64,000 bases of DNA from Dryas octopetala (taxonomy: Eukaryota; Streptophyta; Magnoliopsida; Rosales; Rosaceae). The number at the start of each line of letters is the position of its first letter. The first letter of the stretch is position 1. The notes beneath the pieces were generated by a model. That model had not been told where the DNA came from and searched no databases. It worked only from the letters and a program-made list of their open reading frames with translations. Both the position numbers and the translations under genes were made by a program. The stretch lies in contig OY992833.1 in NCBI GenBank assembly GCA_963921425.1, positions 14,673,738-14,737,737 on the forward strand. The letters are read 5' to 3'. Shown here one piece after another: positions 36,391 to 49,398 of the stretch.

Positions 36391-37299
36391 CTAATTTGTA
36401 TCCTTATGACTATTATTATTTTCTTTTATCAGAAAAACAATACTACTGAAGCAAATTAGGAAGAGTTACAGTTAAAAATAAACTACCAACTAGCTGTTAG
36501 TCTAGTGATATTTCTCCCTCTATTATTGAGAGAGAGGTTCCAAATTCAAATCCCCCTCCCGGTATCTCAAAAAATAAAACAACAATCAACAAAAAGGTGA
36601 GATTCAAACCATGGTTCAATAACTTGAGACTAAACTCCATTTGCTTCATCCAGGAGACGCCCGTCTGATGTCAAATGAGGATTTGTACTCTTGAAACCAA
36701 GAAACACACCTAGAGCATCCTACTCTAGAGCGACAGAGTTGTAACTAGCTGCCAAAGTGAACTCCACGTAGGGAATTTTTTTTTTTTGAGTAAATTTATA
36801 TTACAAATTAAAGTGATTAATGACTTCGTTAGGTTCCTATACATATTTGTTTTTTGTTTACTCTATCATGAACTACTGCCTTAAAAAAAAACTATTAATT
36901 GTAACCGAAAGAAAAAAAAAAAAAAAACTATTAACCCTTATATACTGTTTGAAACATTACTTTAGTGCCTTTAATTCGAGGACATATGGAAAAGCCATTA
37001 TTGTTCTTAGTATAAAAGTAATTAAGTTGTTAATATTTAGGTCAACGCATTTCGTTGTCACCCAAATTAATTTAATTACAACACACTAATCAATACTACA
37101 ACACATCCAAAAATAAAAAATTCCACCTACTCCTTATAAGTTATAAGTTATAACACATACTTTTAAGTTTTAAGATACCCTCCTCTTGAAAGTAGCAACC
37201 TTTTCCAAAACCATATTATAGACACAATTAGCAGAAAATAAACCCTTTCAAAAATTCAATTTCCCAAAAAGCCCCTAAACTTTTTCGATTATCGCAACT
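36391..37299. other. Spacer upstream of CASTOR
   Basis: Mostly AT-rich. Bases 36488-36575 look tRNA-like (gttagtctagtga then ggttccaaattcaaatccc followed by A-rich tail) and may be a SINE remnant. No gene is supported; the CASTOR promoter should lie in the last few hundred bases. Confidence 0.4.
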
Positions 37300-40200
37300 A
37301 TGTCCCTTGACTCCGACACTGCCGTGGCTTCCTCCAGCAGAGACTGGTACTTCCCCTCACCGCCGTTCATCCACACGAACTCACACTCGACGAAATTCCC
37401 AAAATACCCCCGGAGGTTCCCAACAAACCCCAGACCGTCCCAACAACAGCCCCTCCCTCCCGATTCTCGTCAGCCGTTCGGCGGCGGCGTTTCGTCTTCG
37501 ACCTCCGCCCCTCGCGGAGCTTTCGGCCATGAGAGGCTTCGACGGAGATTCGACTTCGGCCGCCGGCGAGAGCAGCCGGCCAGAAACGGCGTCAACGAGG
37601 CCGTTTCGAGCGTTTCCGACGGCGTTTCGAGAAGACGACCGGACGTTTCGACCGCCGTTTCTGGCGAAAAGTTTATTGCGTTTTCGGGGCAAAGCTTCAA
37701 AATTCGGTGGAAAATGGCTTTTTCAGTAGCGGTACTCTCTCTCTCTCTCTAATATTATGTATATATGCGTATATAATTGTGATTTGGAGCTCAGAATTTG
37801 GTGTATATTGCAGATTTTGATGACAGTATTCTCATCAGTGGTGTACCAAAATTTCTGTTTACATATCCAAGTCAATGAGTTGCAGGTATAATTCTGTTGC
37901 ATTATATATTTGCAATATTTATAAAGGAAAGAAAGCAATGAAATGTTGGTTTTATTTGCATACTATATTAAAAAGGAAAGAAAGAAATGAAATGTTGGTT
38001 TTATTTGCAATTTATTGTATATTTTGTTTTTGATGGATTAATGTCAAGTAGATAAGACCATAGTTAGTAAAACTTCTGTTTTTTGTATTTTTGAAAAGAT
38101 ACGGAAAAATACACGTACTTTTCAATCCAAACGTATATACACGTATTATTCAATTATACACGTATCATTCCATACTAAATACATATTTTTCACGTATTAT
38201 TCGCGTACTTTTGAAAATAAAAAAAAAATAATATTATAGCCGAATTTTTCACCGTACCTTTAAAGCAAATAGTCCGAATAATACATGTACGTATTTTATA
38301 CATATTTTTGCCATCCCGTATATTTCTAACTATAGATAAAACATCCAACTTGAGAAATTTAATGCATGAAAAGTTTTATGATTTTTTATTTTTTTTAAAG
38401 ACATGAAATTAAAATTTGGTTTTATTTACTTGAATCTGAATTTCTTTTAGATTTATGTAGTAAATAAACTATAGTATAGATGTGTTTTTTTGTTAATAAC
38501 TTGTATGAATTCCTTGTATTTCTGTATTTAAAATCTAAAATTACTCAAATTGGAGTGACAGATACACCAAGTTGCAGTTCATATGCATTGTAATTTATTT
38601 TGTTTTCCTGAAGACGTGCATCAACATAATTGTGTCTTTGGTTGATTAGAATCTTTAGATTACTGGTCCTTAGTTAGGTTTTAACTGTGGAATTAATAGT
38701 AGGTACTGTGAATAGCTTGGAAAAACGAAATTTGATTTTTTTCAAATTTTGGGGAAATTTTAATTGATTATGATTTGTGTTTTGGACAATCACCAAAATT
38801 GATGATCATGTGCTGCCCCTGTAGGTGGTTGATTTTTGTTTTTAATTTATTAAAAAGCTTGTGAGTTACCAAATATGTTTGTGAAAATGGAGCATTGTAA
38901 TAAGATTTCAGCCTGCAAAGACGATGAGTGGAACTAAGCGAAGTTAAGTTATTTTTTTAGATAAGTTAGGTGATTCACCAAAAATAAATAAAACTAAAGA
39001 GGAAAAATTTAGAGGCTGTGTTTGGATGGCTGCAATTGGAGATTCAGAATGGAAATATTTATGGGAAGGACATTCCTAGTAATAGTTGATAGGATACTTG
39101 TGTTGTCCTTACTCTGGTGTTTGGTTCAGTCCAATTTTAGATAGGAATAGAACTATTTTCAGTCCTTTTTCGGAAATGGAAAACCAAGAACAGAAACTTA
39201 AATTTGAAATATCAACTTGGCACATACTGGCTTGCACCACTTTGCTCCCATAACATTCAGACTTGTAACCAGGCTTTAATGCTGAACCTGATTCTGTGCC
39301 AGTCTCAACACAATTATGAACCCTTCAATTTTATAGGTCATTCTTTTTTCTTTCTATTGTTTTTACTTTATCTCTTCTGTTGTTATATAGTCTAAACCGT
39401 AGATGAAGAACACATTCAACAAGCTCTATTCCTAAACTGACATCTCAGAAGTTTAATTTTTATATGCAAATGTAGAAAATAATTAGGGTCCATATTTGCA
39501 ACCCTAGTTCAAATTTTTATTTTACAAACTGGCAGGAAGAGTATGAAGAAATATTTGATCGGCTAAAATGGTAGAGAAATAATGGATTTTTGAGGTGGAT
39601 TAGAAAGCACCCAAAGACCCAAAGGAAAAGGAAAATTATAAAGTAAGGAGGATGAGAGAGGTGCTTAGTTGCCAATGGTGTCTTTGGCACATTCTTCTGT
39701 TGGAGCACCAAAAACACCAAAGAGGAATAGTTGGTTCTGGCAGATTGCTCAGAAATCTCCTAGGTTGAACTCTTATTTTGAAGATCAGGAGCTCTAGGCC
39801 TTGTTTGATGTGTACGATTGGATTGGATAGGTTAAATGTCTAGATTCATGTGTATTCAAGCAAGAAGCTTCTAACTTGAAGAAAGAAGATGGGACGAAGA
39901 TGGATTAGCCATAAAGGGGAACTTATCCCCACTAATCCCACCATTTTTGTGGGGATTGGAAGGGATAAGTTTCCCCTTATGACTAATCCATCTTCTAACC
40001 ATCTTTTTCCCTGTCTTCTTCCCATCTTCTTCACATCTTCTTCCTTCAAGTTAGAAGCTTCTTCCTTCAATACACATGAATTTAGCCATTTAACCTATCC
40101 AATCCAATCTTGCGCATCAAACGAGGCCCTAGGAACTTAATTTGTGTTCACCACTCCAGGACATCAGAATAACAATACCAACCTGTTGGGGGTTTAAGAT

Positions 40201-43200
40201 ATCCACAAAATGCAGTATCTATACCAGTTCGGTTATGGATTCTGCTTGGACATGTCCAAATGCCAGGTGATTCAGATCCAGAATTTTGCTTCATTCCTGA
40301 TGTTCATTCCAGCCACCCAAACGGTTCTAAGAGCTTGTACTTTCTTTTTGTGCCATTTTCATCATTTTCCCTGAGTTCTCATAGTGGCTTTGGTATGTTT
40401 TTATTTTCTTAATTTTAATTTTTTATGGCTTTTGTTACTACAATGCTATTTACAATTGTCAAATCTAAAGTTTACAAATAAACTGAGGATGAGAAATTGA
40501 TGTGTTGCTCAGTTCACATAACAGCATGTGCATCGAGAATAATTTTTATTTTGAGATCAAGGTGCCTGTACATGATGATTTTTCCTTTCTCAATCTGGCT
40601 TGGATTTAGTATCCCTTGATATGAGTTGGAGCTATTAATTTTCTGTTTGAAGTAATGTTCCATTGTTAATATGGTGAGACCTTGCTAATTGAAACATATT
40701 TTCTGCTTTTAGGAGCATAATTCCAAGCTTGAATATAGATTACGAGCCTACAATTTGTCAGACTCTATGGAGCTCATCAGTTCCTTTGGGCAGGAGATTG
40801 ATCTTCCTAGCAAAAGCTTAAAAAGATTAGCTCTTATTGTGTCCCTCACACTTTTATCTATCCCTGTCCTAGCTTTCAAGTACATTGACTATATCTCTAG
40901 ATCAAGATCATCAGAAAATATTTCAGAAGAAGTTTCTCTAAACAAACAGCTAGCATATCAGGTGGATGTGTTTTTATCAGTCCGCCCATATTCTAAGCCA
41001 TTGGCATTGTTAGTTGCTACTCTATTACTTATTTGTCTAGGGGGGTTAGCACTCTTTGGAGTGAAAGATGATAGCTTAGCAGAATGTCTTTGGTTATCGT
41101 GGACTTATGTAGCTGATTCTGGCAACCATACTGACTCTGAAAAAATTGGTGAAAGGCTTGTATCGGTTTCCATTAGCTTTGGTGGGATGCTTATATTTGC
41201 AATGATGCTTGGACTTGTTTCTGATGCAATTTCAGAGAAGTTTGACTCATTGAGGAAAGGACGAAGTGAGGTGGTTGAGCAAAACCATACTTTAATTCTT
41301 GGTTGGAGCGATAAATTGGTAAAGTTCTGATTGTGTTGCTTATTTTTCTCTCATACTTTTAATTCTTGGTTGGAGCTATAATTTTGTTGCATTATGAAAA
41401 TAAATAAGAAAAAATTAAGTATTACTTTAAGGAAAAATGATTTGATAGCTTGAATTGCCTTTTTGTTCCATTCACAAAGAATGCCATTGTAAATTCAGGG
41501 ATCGCTATTGAATCAGATTGCAATAGCCAATGAGAGTTTGGGTGGAGGGACTGTTGTAGTAATGGCTGAGCGAGATAAAGAGGAAATGGAACTTGACATT
41601 GCTAAAATGGAGTTTGATTTCAAAGGAACATCTGTAATTTGCAGAAGTGGGAGCCCTCTTATTCTGGCCGACTTGAAAAAGGTATGAATACTTGTTTTCT
41701 TTGGTTTCTTTAACTTAAAAATATGGAATAACTTTATCCTCCACGACGTCCCTCATGATTTCATGCAGGACATTCTGCAGGAGTGGGGCAATATATAATA
41801 ATGGTGAAATTGTTGCATAAAAGTCTTTTAGTTTGCAGGACTCTGATATCAAATCTGCTACTCAGCTACATGCCTACATCTTAGTGATTGTTTTGTTTGT
41901 TTCACCAAGAATCTCTTTACATCTCTGCTGTACAGTATATTACAGGATGTTGGAGAGACCTTTTTTCTAATGCATGCATTCACATAATGCTGAAACTATT
42001 CATAGCATTTGTAAGATTCTCCATGTGTTTGCTTATACCATCATTATGCAGGTATCTGTCTCCAAGGCCCGTGCAATAATTGTCCTTGCTGAAGATGGAA
42101 ATGCTGATCAGGTATACTTGAATTAACATATTTATGTGCTCGAATATTTGATACCATACACGCATACTATACTGTTCATTACCTGTTGGGTTTGATGCAG
42201 AGTGATGCCCGTGCATTGAGAACAGTCTTAAGTCTAACTGGAGTAAAAGAAGGGCTGAGAGGACATATTGTGGTTGAACTAAGTGATCTTGACAATGAGG
42301 TTCTTGTTAAACTTGTTGGCGGAGATCTTGTTGAAACTGTTGTGGCTCATGATGTAATTGGTCGTTTGATGATTCAATGTGCTAGGCAGCCCGGACTTGC
42401 ACAGGTCACGTTCTGTTTGTGTGGATGCTTCAAGTTTTAACATTATTTGGATCTTCACACAATTTTAGTGCAATTTTCGGTGATTTTCTTTTTTACTAAA
42501 ACCCTTGTTGATTTTCTGTATGGCAATTGGTTAATTTTTCTGGGCCATAGCAGATCTGGGAAGATATCCTTGGGTTTGAAAATTGTGAGTTCTACATCAA
42601 AAGATGGCCGCAGTTGGATGGCATGCATTTTGAGGATGTATTGATCAGTTATCCTGATGCCATTCCTTGTGGAGTCAAGGTTGCGTCATTAGGTGGTAAA
42701 ATTATTCTGAATCCTGATGACTCTTATGTTCTACAAGAAGGCGATGAAGTACTTGTCATAGCAGAGGATGACGATACCTATGCTCCTGCAGCATTGCCTA
42801 CGGTGATTTCAAATTCCTTTAAAGCATAGAAATTTCAAAATATTTGCTTATTTTACTTTTCTTTTTCTCCTTTCTTTGTGTTGATGGTCTCTACTTATGA
42901 TAAATACTTCTAGAGTAAGCTTCAACCCACTCTTATCCAAAAGAAACATATTTAAGGTAATTTAGGTAAAATTAGTTCTCAGCGACGTTTTTTACTCCTT
43001 GTCCAATTCATGATGCATTTAGGCTCACTGAGTGAGGAGGGTGAAAAAAATAACAGACAAAAAGAATTAATGCATTAAGAAAGAAAAATTTCGGGTCACT
43101 TGACTATCAGTGATTTGTTTTTTTTACTTTCTAGTTCTCAATATCACATCAGGCCCTTGATTTTATTTGGTTTGGTTTGGAAGCAATCATTTCAAGTATT

Positions 43201-46200
43201 GTGCTGATGATTATTTATAGGGGAAGGACAACTGCAAAAGCTATTGGTTTGTTTTCACAGTATTTCTCGTGGAGATTTTCAATGGGCTGTTCCAAAACAG
43301 CTTAAAATTATCTTTTACCAACAAATTTTCAGAATCATTCATGTCAAAAGGAAATCTTTAGATTGATAATCAATACCTATTACAACATTAGAATTTTAAA
43401 ATAGCCGAAATCAATACCTATAGATTTTGCACCATTTAGATTGATAATCAAAACCTATAGATTTTGCACCATTTATATGTTCTGCAAGTTTGTTATTTTA
43501 TGCAGTTTAAAATTTATAGTTAATTAGCCTAAGGTTCTTGATGATACATATTTTCAATCAAAAGTACAGCATTTTGATTTTGTTAAATTTAATCCTTCAA
43601 AATAGAATAGATTAATATTCAAATTTTAAAGGTATACATGTGTTTTTTCAAACACTTTAATTGACCTTTTTATAACAGGGAGGCTTCTCAACAGAAAACA
43701 AAAAACAAAAAAGGAAAAAGCAGTAAGACTAAAAGTATCAAATTTGAAAATATCATAACTTCCATTCTGCATGTTTGTTAATTTGTATTTTGGAAAGCAT
43801 TTGTTGAGATCTATCAAAGAAAATCCATGATTTATATTAAATGATGTCCAGAAAATAAACATCTGCCTAGGACCCAGTTGCAGCACACAACAAAACCTTC
43901 CATTTTTCTCTCCTTTCATTTCCAGAGTCCAAACCCTCCCATAGCCTGAAGCCTCCCATGGCTCCCAAACTGTAACCCCAATTTCACTAAATAATTCCAA
44001 AGCCTTTATTCTAATGGATAAATTCCACATTTAATAATTTCATTGTGTATTTGTGGAACAGATACATTAAATTGTACATAATTTAGATACAAATAGATGG
44101 AATTTTTGTTGTTGGTGAGAATGGGGGATGTATTCTTCTTTTCTAGTACATTATTTTTCTTTACGTGATTTTATTAAATGGTTCTTGACGAGTGTTTTCT
44201 GAAAATACAAATTTTATGAAAAATGGATATGTAAAATAAAAGTTATGGTATTTTAAAGTTGTTCTAGAAACAAATCAAACATGTTTGTAAGTTTTCTTGT
44301 TGTTTTTGGGTATGTGATATGTATTGGTGTTTTACTTATATGCTTGAACTGTATTTATAGGTTTAAAATCCATTGGACTTCAGTTACCAACAAGGGTTTA
44401 GTTGAGTGGCCAAGCCCGTGGTTTGCTCCCATGTGGTTTGAGGTTCGATTCCTCAAAGGTACTTATCTAGCTATTTGCTAGAGTTTCTTGCCTCCCAAAG
44501 ATTGTAGGGTTCGGCAGGGCACCCCAATTTTGAATCCGGGGCTGCCTGAGGGATTTCTGGGTATTAAAAAAAACAAATCTAAAAATCCCTAAAATTTAAT
44601 CACATTGGATGCTGCCATATATTTTTCTGCTTGTCTTGTTAAACTTTTTTTTTTTTTTTTTTTTTTTGTGTTTTTTGTTTTTATGAATGTGGTTGGCTAA
44701 TCTATCTAGACATGATTCAAAGTATAGGATTATGATGGTTTTCCTTCATAGAACTTCTAGGTAGTGCATTTTGAGTTGTGAAGGTCTGTCAAACTTTGTT
44801 GTTACACGTATATGGTCATTATACATGTGTATTCCATCCTCTGAGACTGTTGCCGCAATTCAGCCCTTTGTTACAATCACGTGCCTCTTCTTCCCCCTCC
44901 TCCACAACTATTGCATACTATATAATGCATTAAAAGGCTTATGTCATTATGCATATGATTACTGATCGGAAGTCAGAACGAACATAAAATTGTGTGAAAA
45001 TGCAATCAACGCAAACTAAAGCTGCAAGAAAGGGCTATAAGTTAGAGGTCAATCTTTTAAAGAATAAACTCTTCTAGTCCTCATTAGGATGATGCCTACC
45101 ATGGAGTTTTAGTGAATGGGAGATACCATAATTAAAACTCACAAAACTATAATCACTTTGATCATTCAGGTCAAAGAGGCATCTTTCATACACATTGTCC
45201 GAACAGCAAGAAAGCCACAGAAGATTCTACTTTGTGGATGGAGGAGGGACATTGATGATATGCTTGTGGTAAGTTCTTTCTGTTGACGCCCCTAATTTTT
45301 CTTTTTCTTCGCTTGGATGCTGCAGGTCTGGAGAGGAAGTCTACCCAAAGACTTTATTGTTCCAAAGTCTGCAGAAAGGATACTTTTTTGTGGTTGGCGG
45401 CGAGATATGGAGGATATGATTATGGTAATGCCAGATGTCTGCAATCATGTTCCCAGTACTTGGGGTGCAGTTCTAGTATACAAATTGCTGATGATCATCT
45501 CACAGACAGTGTCCTGTTTTCCTATGCACCTTCAAATTAGATTGCATTTTTGGATTCAAGTTTAAAAATTTCAGAAATTCCACTTGCCAGATCTGAATTG
45601 ATGCTACTATATGATTATTTAATTTACCTTTTAGAAAATTACATTCAAGCATATATGACTTTTAGGTATTGGATGCCTTTCTAGCCCCTGGTTCAGAGCT
45701 CTGGATGTTCAATGAGGTTGCTGAAAAAGAGAGGGAAAAGAAGCTCATTGATGGTGGCCTTGACATCAGCCGGTTGGTAAATATAACTTTAGTTAATCGT
45801 GAGGGAAATGCAGTCATACGCCGTCATTTGGAAAGCCTTCCCTTGCATTCTTTTGATTCGGTGAGCAACAAAATATTTGATCTCTTCTTTATAAATCTCT
45901 GTATTTCAGTAGTAAAAGGGAAGGGGGTGAAATTTCATACATAACGAAAATGAGGACTCATGCTGCACATGAAACGATTGTCTACATACCAACAAGACCT
46001 GCCATGGGAAAGAACTTGCTGGCTGAGTGTTACTATCTTACTGGTGTACCATCTCTGAGCAGTGATATTATTTTACCATCTGAAATGCAGTAGCCAGTTA
46101 GTGACATGAATTAAGTTTCATCTTTCAAATTGATTCTCGTTAACCTCCATTGGTGGCTTTGTGTAGGGTTGTTTTTTTTTTTTTTTTGTTTTTCCTTTTT

Positions 46201-48905
46201 TGGTGATGTTAATGATAATTACTTAGTCTGTTTAACTTCATAGGTTACACATGCTCTCATGTAGTAATTCATCAGTGCAGATCTTAATATTGGCTGATGA
46301 GTCTGTGGAAGACTCGGCAATTCAAGCTGATTCCAGATCTCTTGCCACGCTACTTTTAATTCGTGATATTCAGGTACTTTGCAATTTGATCTTTGAGTAC
46401 ACCATAAAACTATTGAAGCAATTAACTTTCTAAAGTTTATTTCTTCTATTTTGGTAATTTCTCAGACATTATGTTCTTTCTAAAGGAATCTGTTTTTATT
46501 ATGTTGGTCAAAGACACTGTTTTTTTGTTGAATTGGTCTACTCTTGGCTGCTTTACGCATCCGCCATTCTATATGCATCAGTTTTGGACACGAGTGCAAT
46601 GAGAAAGTTAGCATGCAACACATCTGGGTGTTGATATACTTAATTTTTGGTTTTTTTATGGTATTCAACTTAGCATTTTTAAGTATCTTCATCACGTTAT
46701 TCATGCATAGTGATTTTTTGTTTTTTTTTGTTTTTTGCATTGATTAGAAGTTGTGTAATAGCAATATAGCATTGAGATTTTCAGTAGAACGACTTCTTCC
46801 TTGTATCATCAAGATTGAATTTCCTTGAGGACTGTTTGCGAATATATTTTTCCCTGGATATTTGAGTTATCATTGTTCATATTATACCTACCTTCAGTTC
46901 CAAGCATCTAAGATTTGAGTTACATTCTTGTCCACTTTCATGTAATGTTTTTGTGCATAACCATAAAGTGGGGTTTCATTTTGATTATTCCAGGCTAAGC
47001 GTCTCCCTATGGTAACACATGTTCAAAGAGGAAGCTTCTCAAAAGGATCATGGATAGGAGAAATGCAGCAAGCTTCAGATAAGTCGGTTATAATTAGTGA
47101 AATTCTGGACCCAAGGACTAAAAATCTATTATCCATGTCAAAGATCAGCGATTATGTGCTATCAAATGAGCTCGTCAGCATGGCATTGGCCATGGTGTCA
47201 GAGGACCGGCAAATAAATGATGTCTTGGAAGAGCTGTTTGCAGAGGAGGTATTCTTCCCTTTGATTAAAGTGTGTTATATATGATTCCATGCATTAGAAC
47301 CAGGACTTTATTGGCAACCAAAATAGACTTAACATGAGCTCTCCCTTCAAACTATCCACATACAACATGTGGCTCAATTCCGAGGCATAATATTTTACTA
47401 TCTTGAAGTTTACTATCTATGGATCACAGGTCAAGCACATATACCATTTAAGGAACTTAATTGCACTGCTTGCACAGTTCCAGCCTTTGCCTTTGGTAGT
47501 TTGACAAATTTCTGATTTAAAAGTACAGTTACCAAAGAAATGCAGTTAACAGATTTTACCATGTGGCAACTCTCTAATGGAGTCCAAGTCACTAGGGTTT
47601 AACTAATACAGAGTAGATATCCGTTTACTATGAAAAATGCCAATTGCAACCTTTATAACTTAATATTGCTATTTCCCCTCCTTTGCCCAATCTATTTGTC
47701 CTTTTTCTTTCAAACATTCTTCTCTAAAAACTAACTCCTCAAATCTTAATCTCAGATTTATCCTATCACATCTCCCTTCATCACTAAAGCTATCCCGCTC
47801 TTCCATTATATCTAAGTCCTTAATTCTTTCCTTAATTTCCATTTTATACTTCCTCACATCCCCAAAGACCTCCTTGTTCCACTCCCAAATCTTTTCCTTT
47901 ACTTACCTATACTTCATAAACCTAAATTCTTCCCAACCTCGTTCACTGCTTCTTTCCCACCATTCCTTAAAACATTTTTTTGACCATATGATGCTCTGAC
48001 CACATATTTCAATCCTAAAATGCCGACACCACCCTTTCAATTCACGTGTCAGTCCATTCAAATGTCATTCAAATGCTCTGACATTTGAATGGACTGACAC
48101 GTGAATGAACTGTCCACCCTGATACAATATTAAAGTTAGCATCCAATCCAAAATTAATTGGCAATGGGTGGAGATGCCCAAAATATTATATAGTTTAGTA
48201 CAAGGCTTGAAATACCCGATGCAAGATTTTATAATTTCAACAGGACACGACAACTAAATGATAGGGATTTTTTGCACGTCATTCTTTTAGAGGGTTTGGT
48301 TGAATGTGTCGGTGTTCTTCAAAGATCTTTTTCATGATTCTGAGAGTCAGAGTACTCCTTTTGAAGTAACTAGGTTGGGTTTCACCTCTATTTGGGTTTA
48401 AGGAAATAAATTTATTGTTAAACAAAAAGAGCAGTTAGCCAATGTCCCTCATCAGTTTGGGTGCTGAGGTTGGAGTTGGAGTGCATATCATTTAATTATG
48501 ACCAATAACTGACTTGTTTCTTCAATTCATTAAGCTGTTGGTGTTACATATTTTGGATAGCTTTGTTTCTTTAGATGAAATCCTTTTGTTGTTGATGGTT
48601 CTTTAATTTCTGATTTATGGCGCAATTTCTTTCATACACGGATAATTTTTTGTTTTAGCAACCTTACCTTTTATATGTTTCAACAGGGAAATGAGTTGCA
48701 AATAAGGCAAGCAGATCTCTATCTTCGTGAAGGTGAGGAATTGAGCTTCTATGAAGTACTCTTGCGAGCCCGACAGAGGAGAGAGGTCATGATTGGTTAC
48801 CGTTTGGCTAATGCTGAAAGAGCTGTGATCAATCCTCCAGCCAAAAGTGAGGGCCGGAGGTGGTCGGTGAAGGATGTTTTTGTGGTGATTGCTGAGAAGG
48901 AATGA
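37300..48905 (+). CDS. CASTOR: CASTOR, nuclear-envelope cation channel of symbiosis signalling
   Basis: Ion channel of the CASTOR/POLLUX/DMI1 family, needed for nuclear calcium spiking in root symbioses. Exons: 37300-37731, 37814-37885, 40713-41318, 41499-41681, 42052-42111, 42201-42404, 42554-42802, 45170-45268 or 45326-45424, 45666-45860, 46281-46373, 46994-47248 and 48687-48905. All are phase 0. Using one of the two alternative exons gives about 888 residues; Lotus CASTOR has 853. The start MSLDSD matches the CASTOR N-terminus. The N-terminal 140 residues are Ser/Pro/Arg-rich. Then come a first membrane segment (exon 2), further segments in exon 3, and the pore filter ADSGNH near 302-307. 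The cytosolic RCK-like region includes VLAEDGNADQSDARAL. Exon 1 could alternatively end at 37725, in frame. The duplicated exon is described separately. Confidence 0.92.
39797..40128. mobile_element. MITE in CASTOR intron 2, 332 bp, CTA target duplication
   Basis: Ends GGCCTTGTTTGATG and the inverse CATCAAACGAGGCC, with inverted similarity through most of the element (e.g. gattggattggataggttaa on the left and its inverse on the right). A 3-bp CTA lies on both sides (39794-39796, 40129-40131). A GGCCTTGTTTG end and a 3-bp duplication suggest the PIF/Harbinger (Tourist) group. It lies in intron 2. Confidence 0.8.
44392..44575 (+). mobile_element. tRNA-derived SINE in CASTOR intron 7
   Basis: A tRNA-like head shows an A box (tagttgagtgg, from 44399) and a B box (ggttcgattcc, about 44442-44452), the internal promoter of RNA polymerase III. 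It is followed by an unrelated body (ggcagggcaccccaattttg) and an A-rich tail (aaaaaaaac). That is the standard SINE layout. Target duplications could not be fixed. Confidence 0.6.
45170..45424 (+). other. Duplicated CASTOR exon pair, candidate mutually exclusive exons 8a/8b
   Basis: Exon 8a (45170-45268) and exon 8b (45326-45424) are each exactly 99 nt, phase 0, with good splice sites (cag/GTC ... gtaagt and cag/GTC ... gtaatg). They encode homologous 33-residue segments that share ILxCGWRRDxxDM and differ in the first half (VKEASFIHIV versus VWRGSLPKDF). Both make a legal join to exons 7 and 9. The gap between them is 57 nt (45269-45325), below the usual minimum for plant introns, so joining 8a to 8b should be disfavoured. 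Published CASTOR protein resembles the 8b form at this point (GSLPKDF). Confidence 0.8.
47670..47995 (-). mobile_element. LINE fragment in CASTOR intron 11
   Basis: On the minus strand the translation includes KEKIWEWNKEVFGDVRK, then IKERIKDLDIMEE and RFEELVFREE with WAKEGK. These match the linker just before the reverse transcriptase of plant non-LTR retrotransposons, where a WNKEVFGD-like motif is followed by an acidic helix and WLKEGD. A stop codon and missing neighbours show it is a dead fragment. Confidence 0.65.
48041..48105. repeat. Perfect 26-bp hairpin with 13-nt loop
   Basis: 48041-48066 and 48080-48105 are exact reverse complements (ttcacgtgtcagtccattca...), with a 13-nt loop. It lies in CASTOR intron 11 beside the LINE fragment. 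Confidence 0.9.
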
Positions 48906-49398
48906 GTCATTTCTAAAATCAACAGTAAGAGGAAAGTGTTTGAAACTCCATATGAAGTCAGGGATTGTCTTACTCTTAATGTCCATTTTACTTGGAAGTA
49001 AGAGACCCCATGCCAAAAATTAACTTCAAGATTTGCAGTTTAAATGGTGAATGCCAGCAGATTAGGTATATGCTGGCTGCTGTTCAGTACATTCCTGTAA
49101 ATCACATTGGGTGCTCTACATTGGTCGAAGCTATCGTATGTGGCCATCCAGATGGGTTCTAGTTCAATTCATTAGTTAAGGACTTAAGGGTGTTTTCCTT
49201 AATCCAATATGTAGTTTAGGCTTTAATTTTCTGAAGTAAGCTGGTCTTAAGATTGGTTTTGTTTTTGTTTTTGTGTGTGTGTGTGTAAATTTACCCTTTA
49301 ATCCAATGAAAGTTCAGTTAACAAAAAAAAAAAAAAAATTGCTTTCTTGGGTTGTAGTTAGTTTATTAAGTAAGCATACAAATAAAAATAAAAAAGTT
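48906..49398. other. CASTOR 3' UTR and downstream spacer
   Basis: Probable 3' UTR to near 49320, where aatccaatgaaag is followed by an A-run. It includes a (GT)n patch near 49273. No other gene is seen. Confidence 0.5.

Noticed and set aside
45170-45268. Exon 8a as a pseudo-exon or a POLLUX gene fragment
   Set aside because: Splice sites, length, phase and key residues are intact, and it sits exactly beside its homologue; an alternative exon explains it better.
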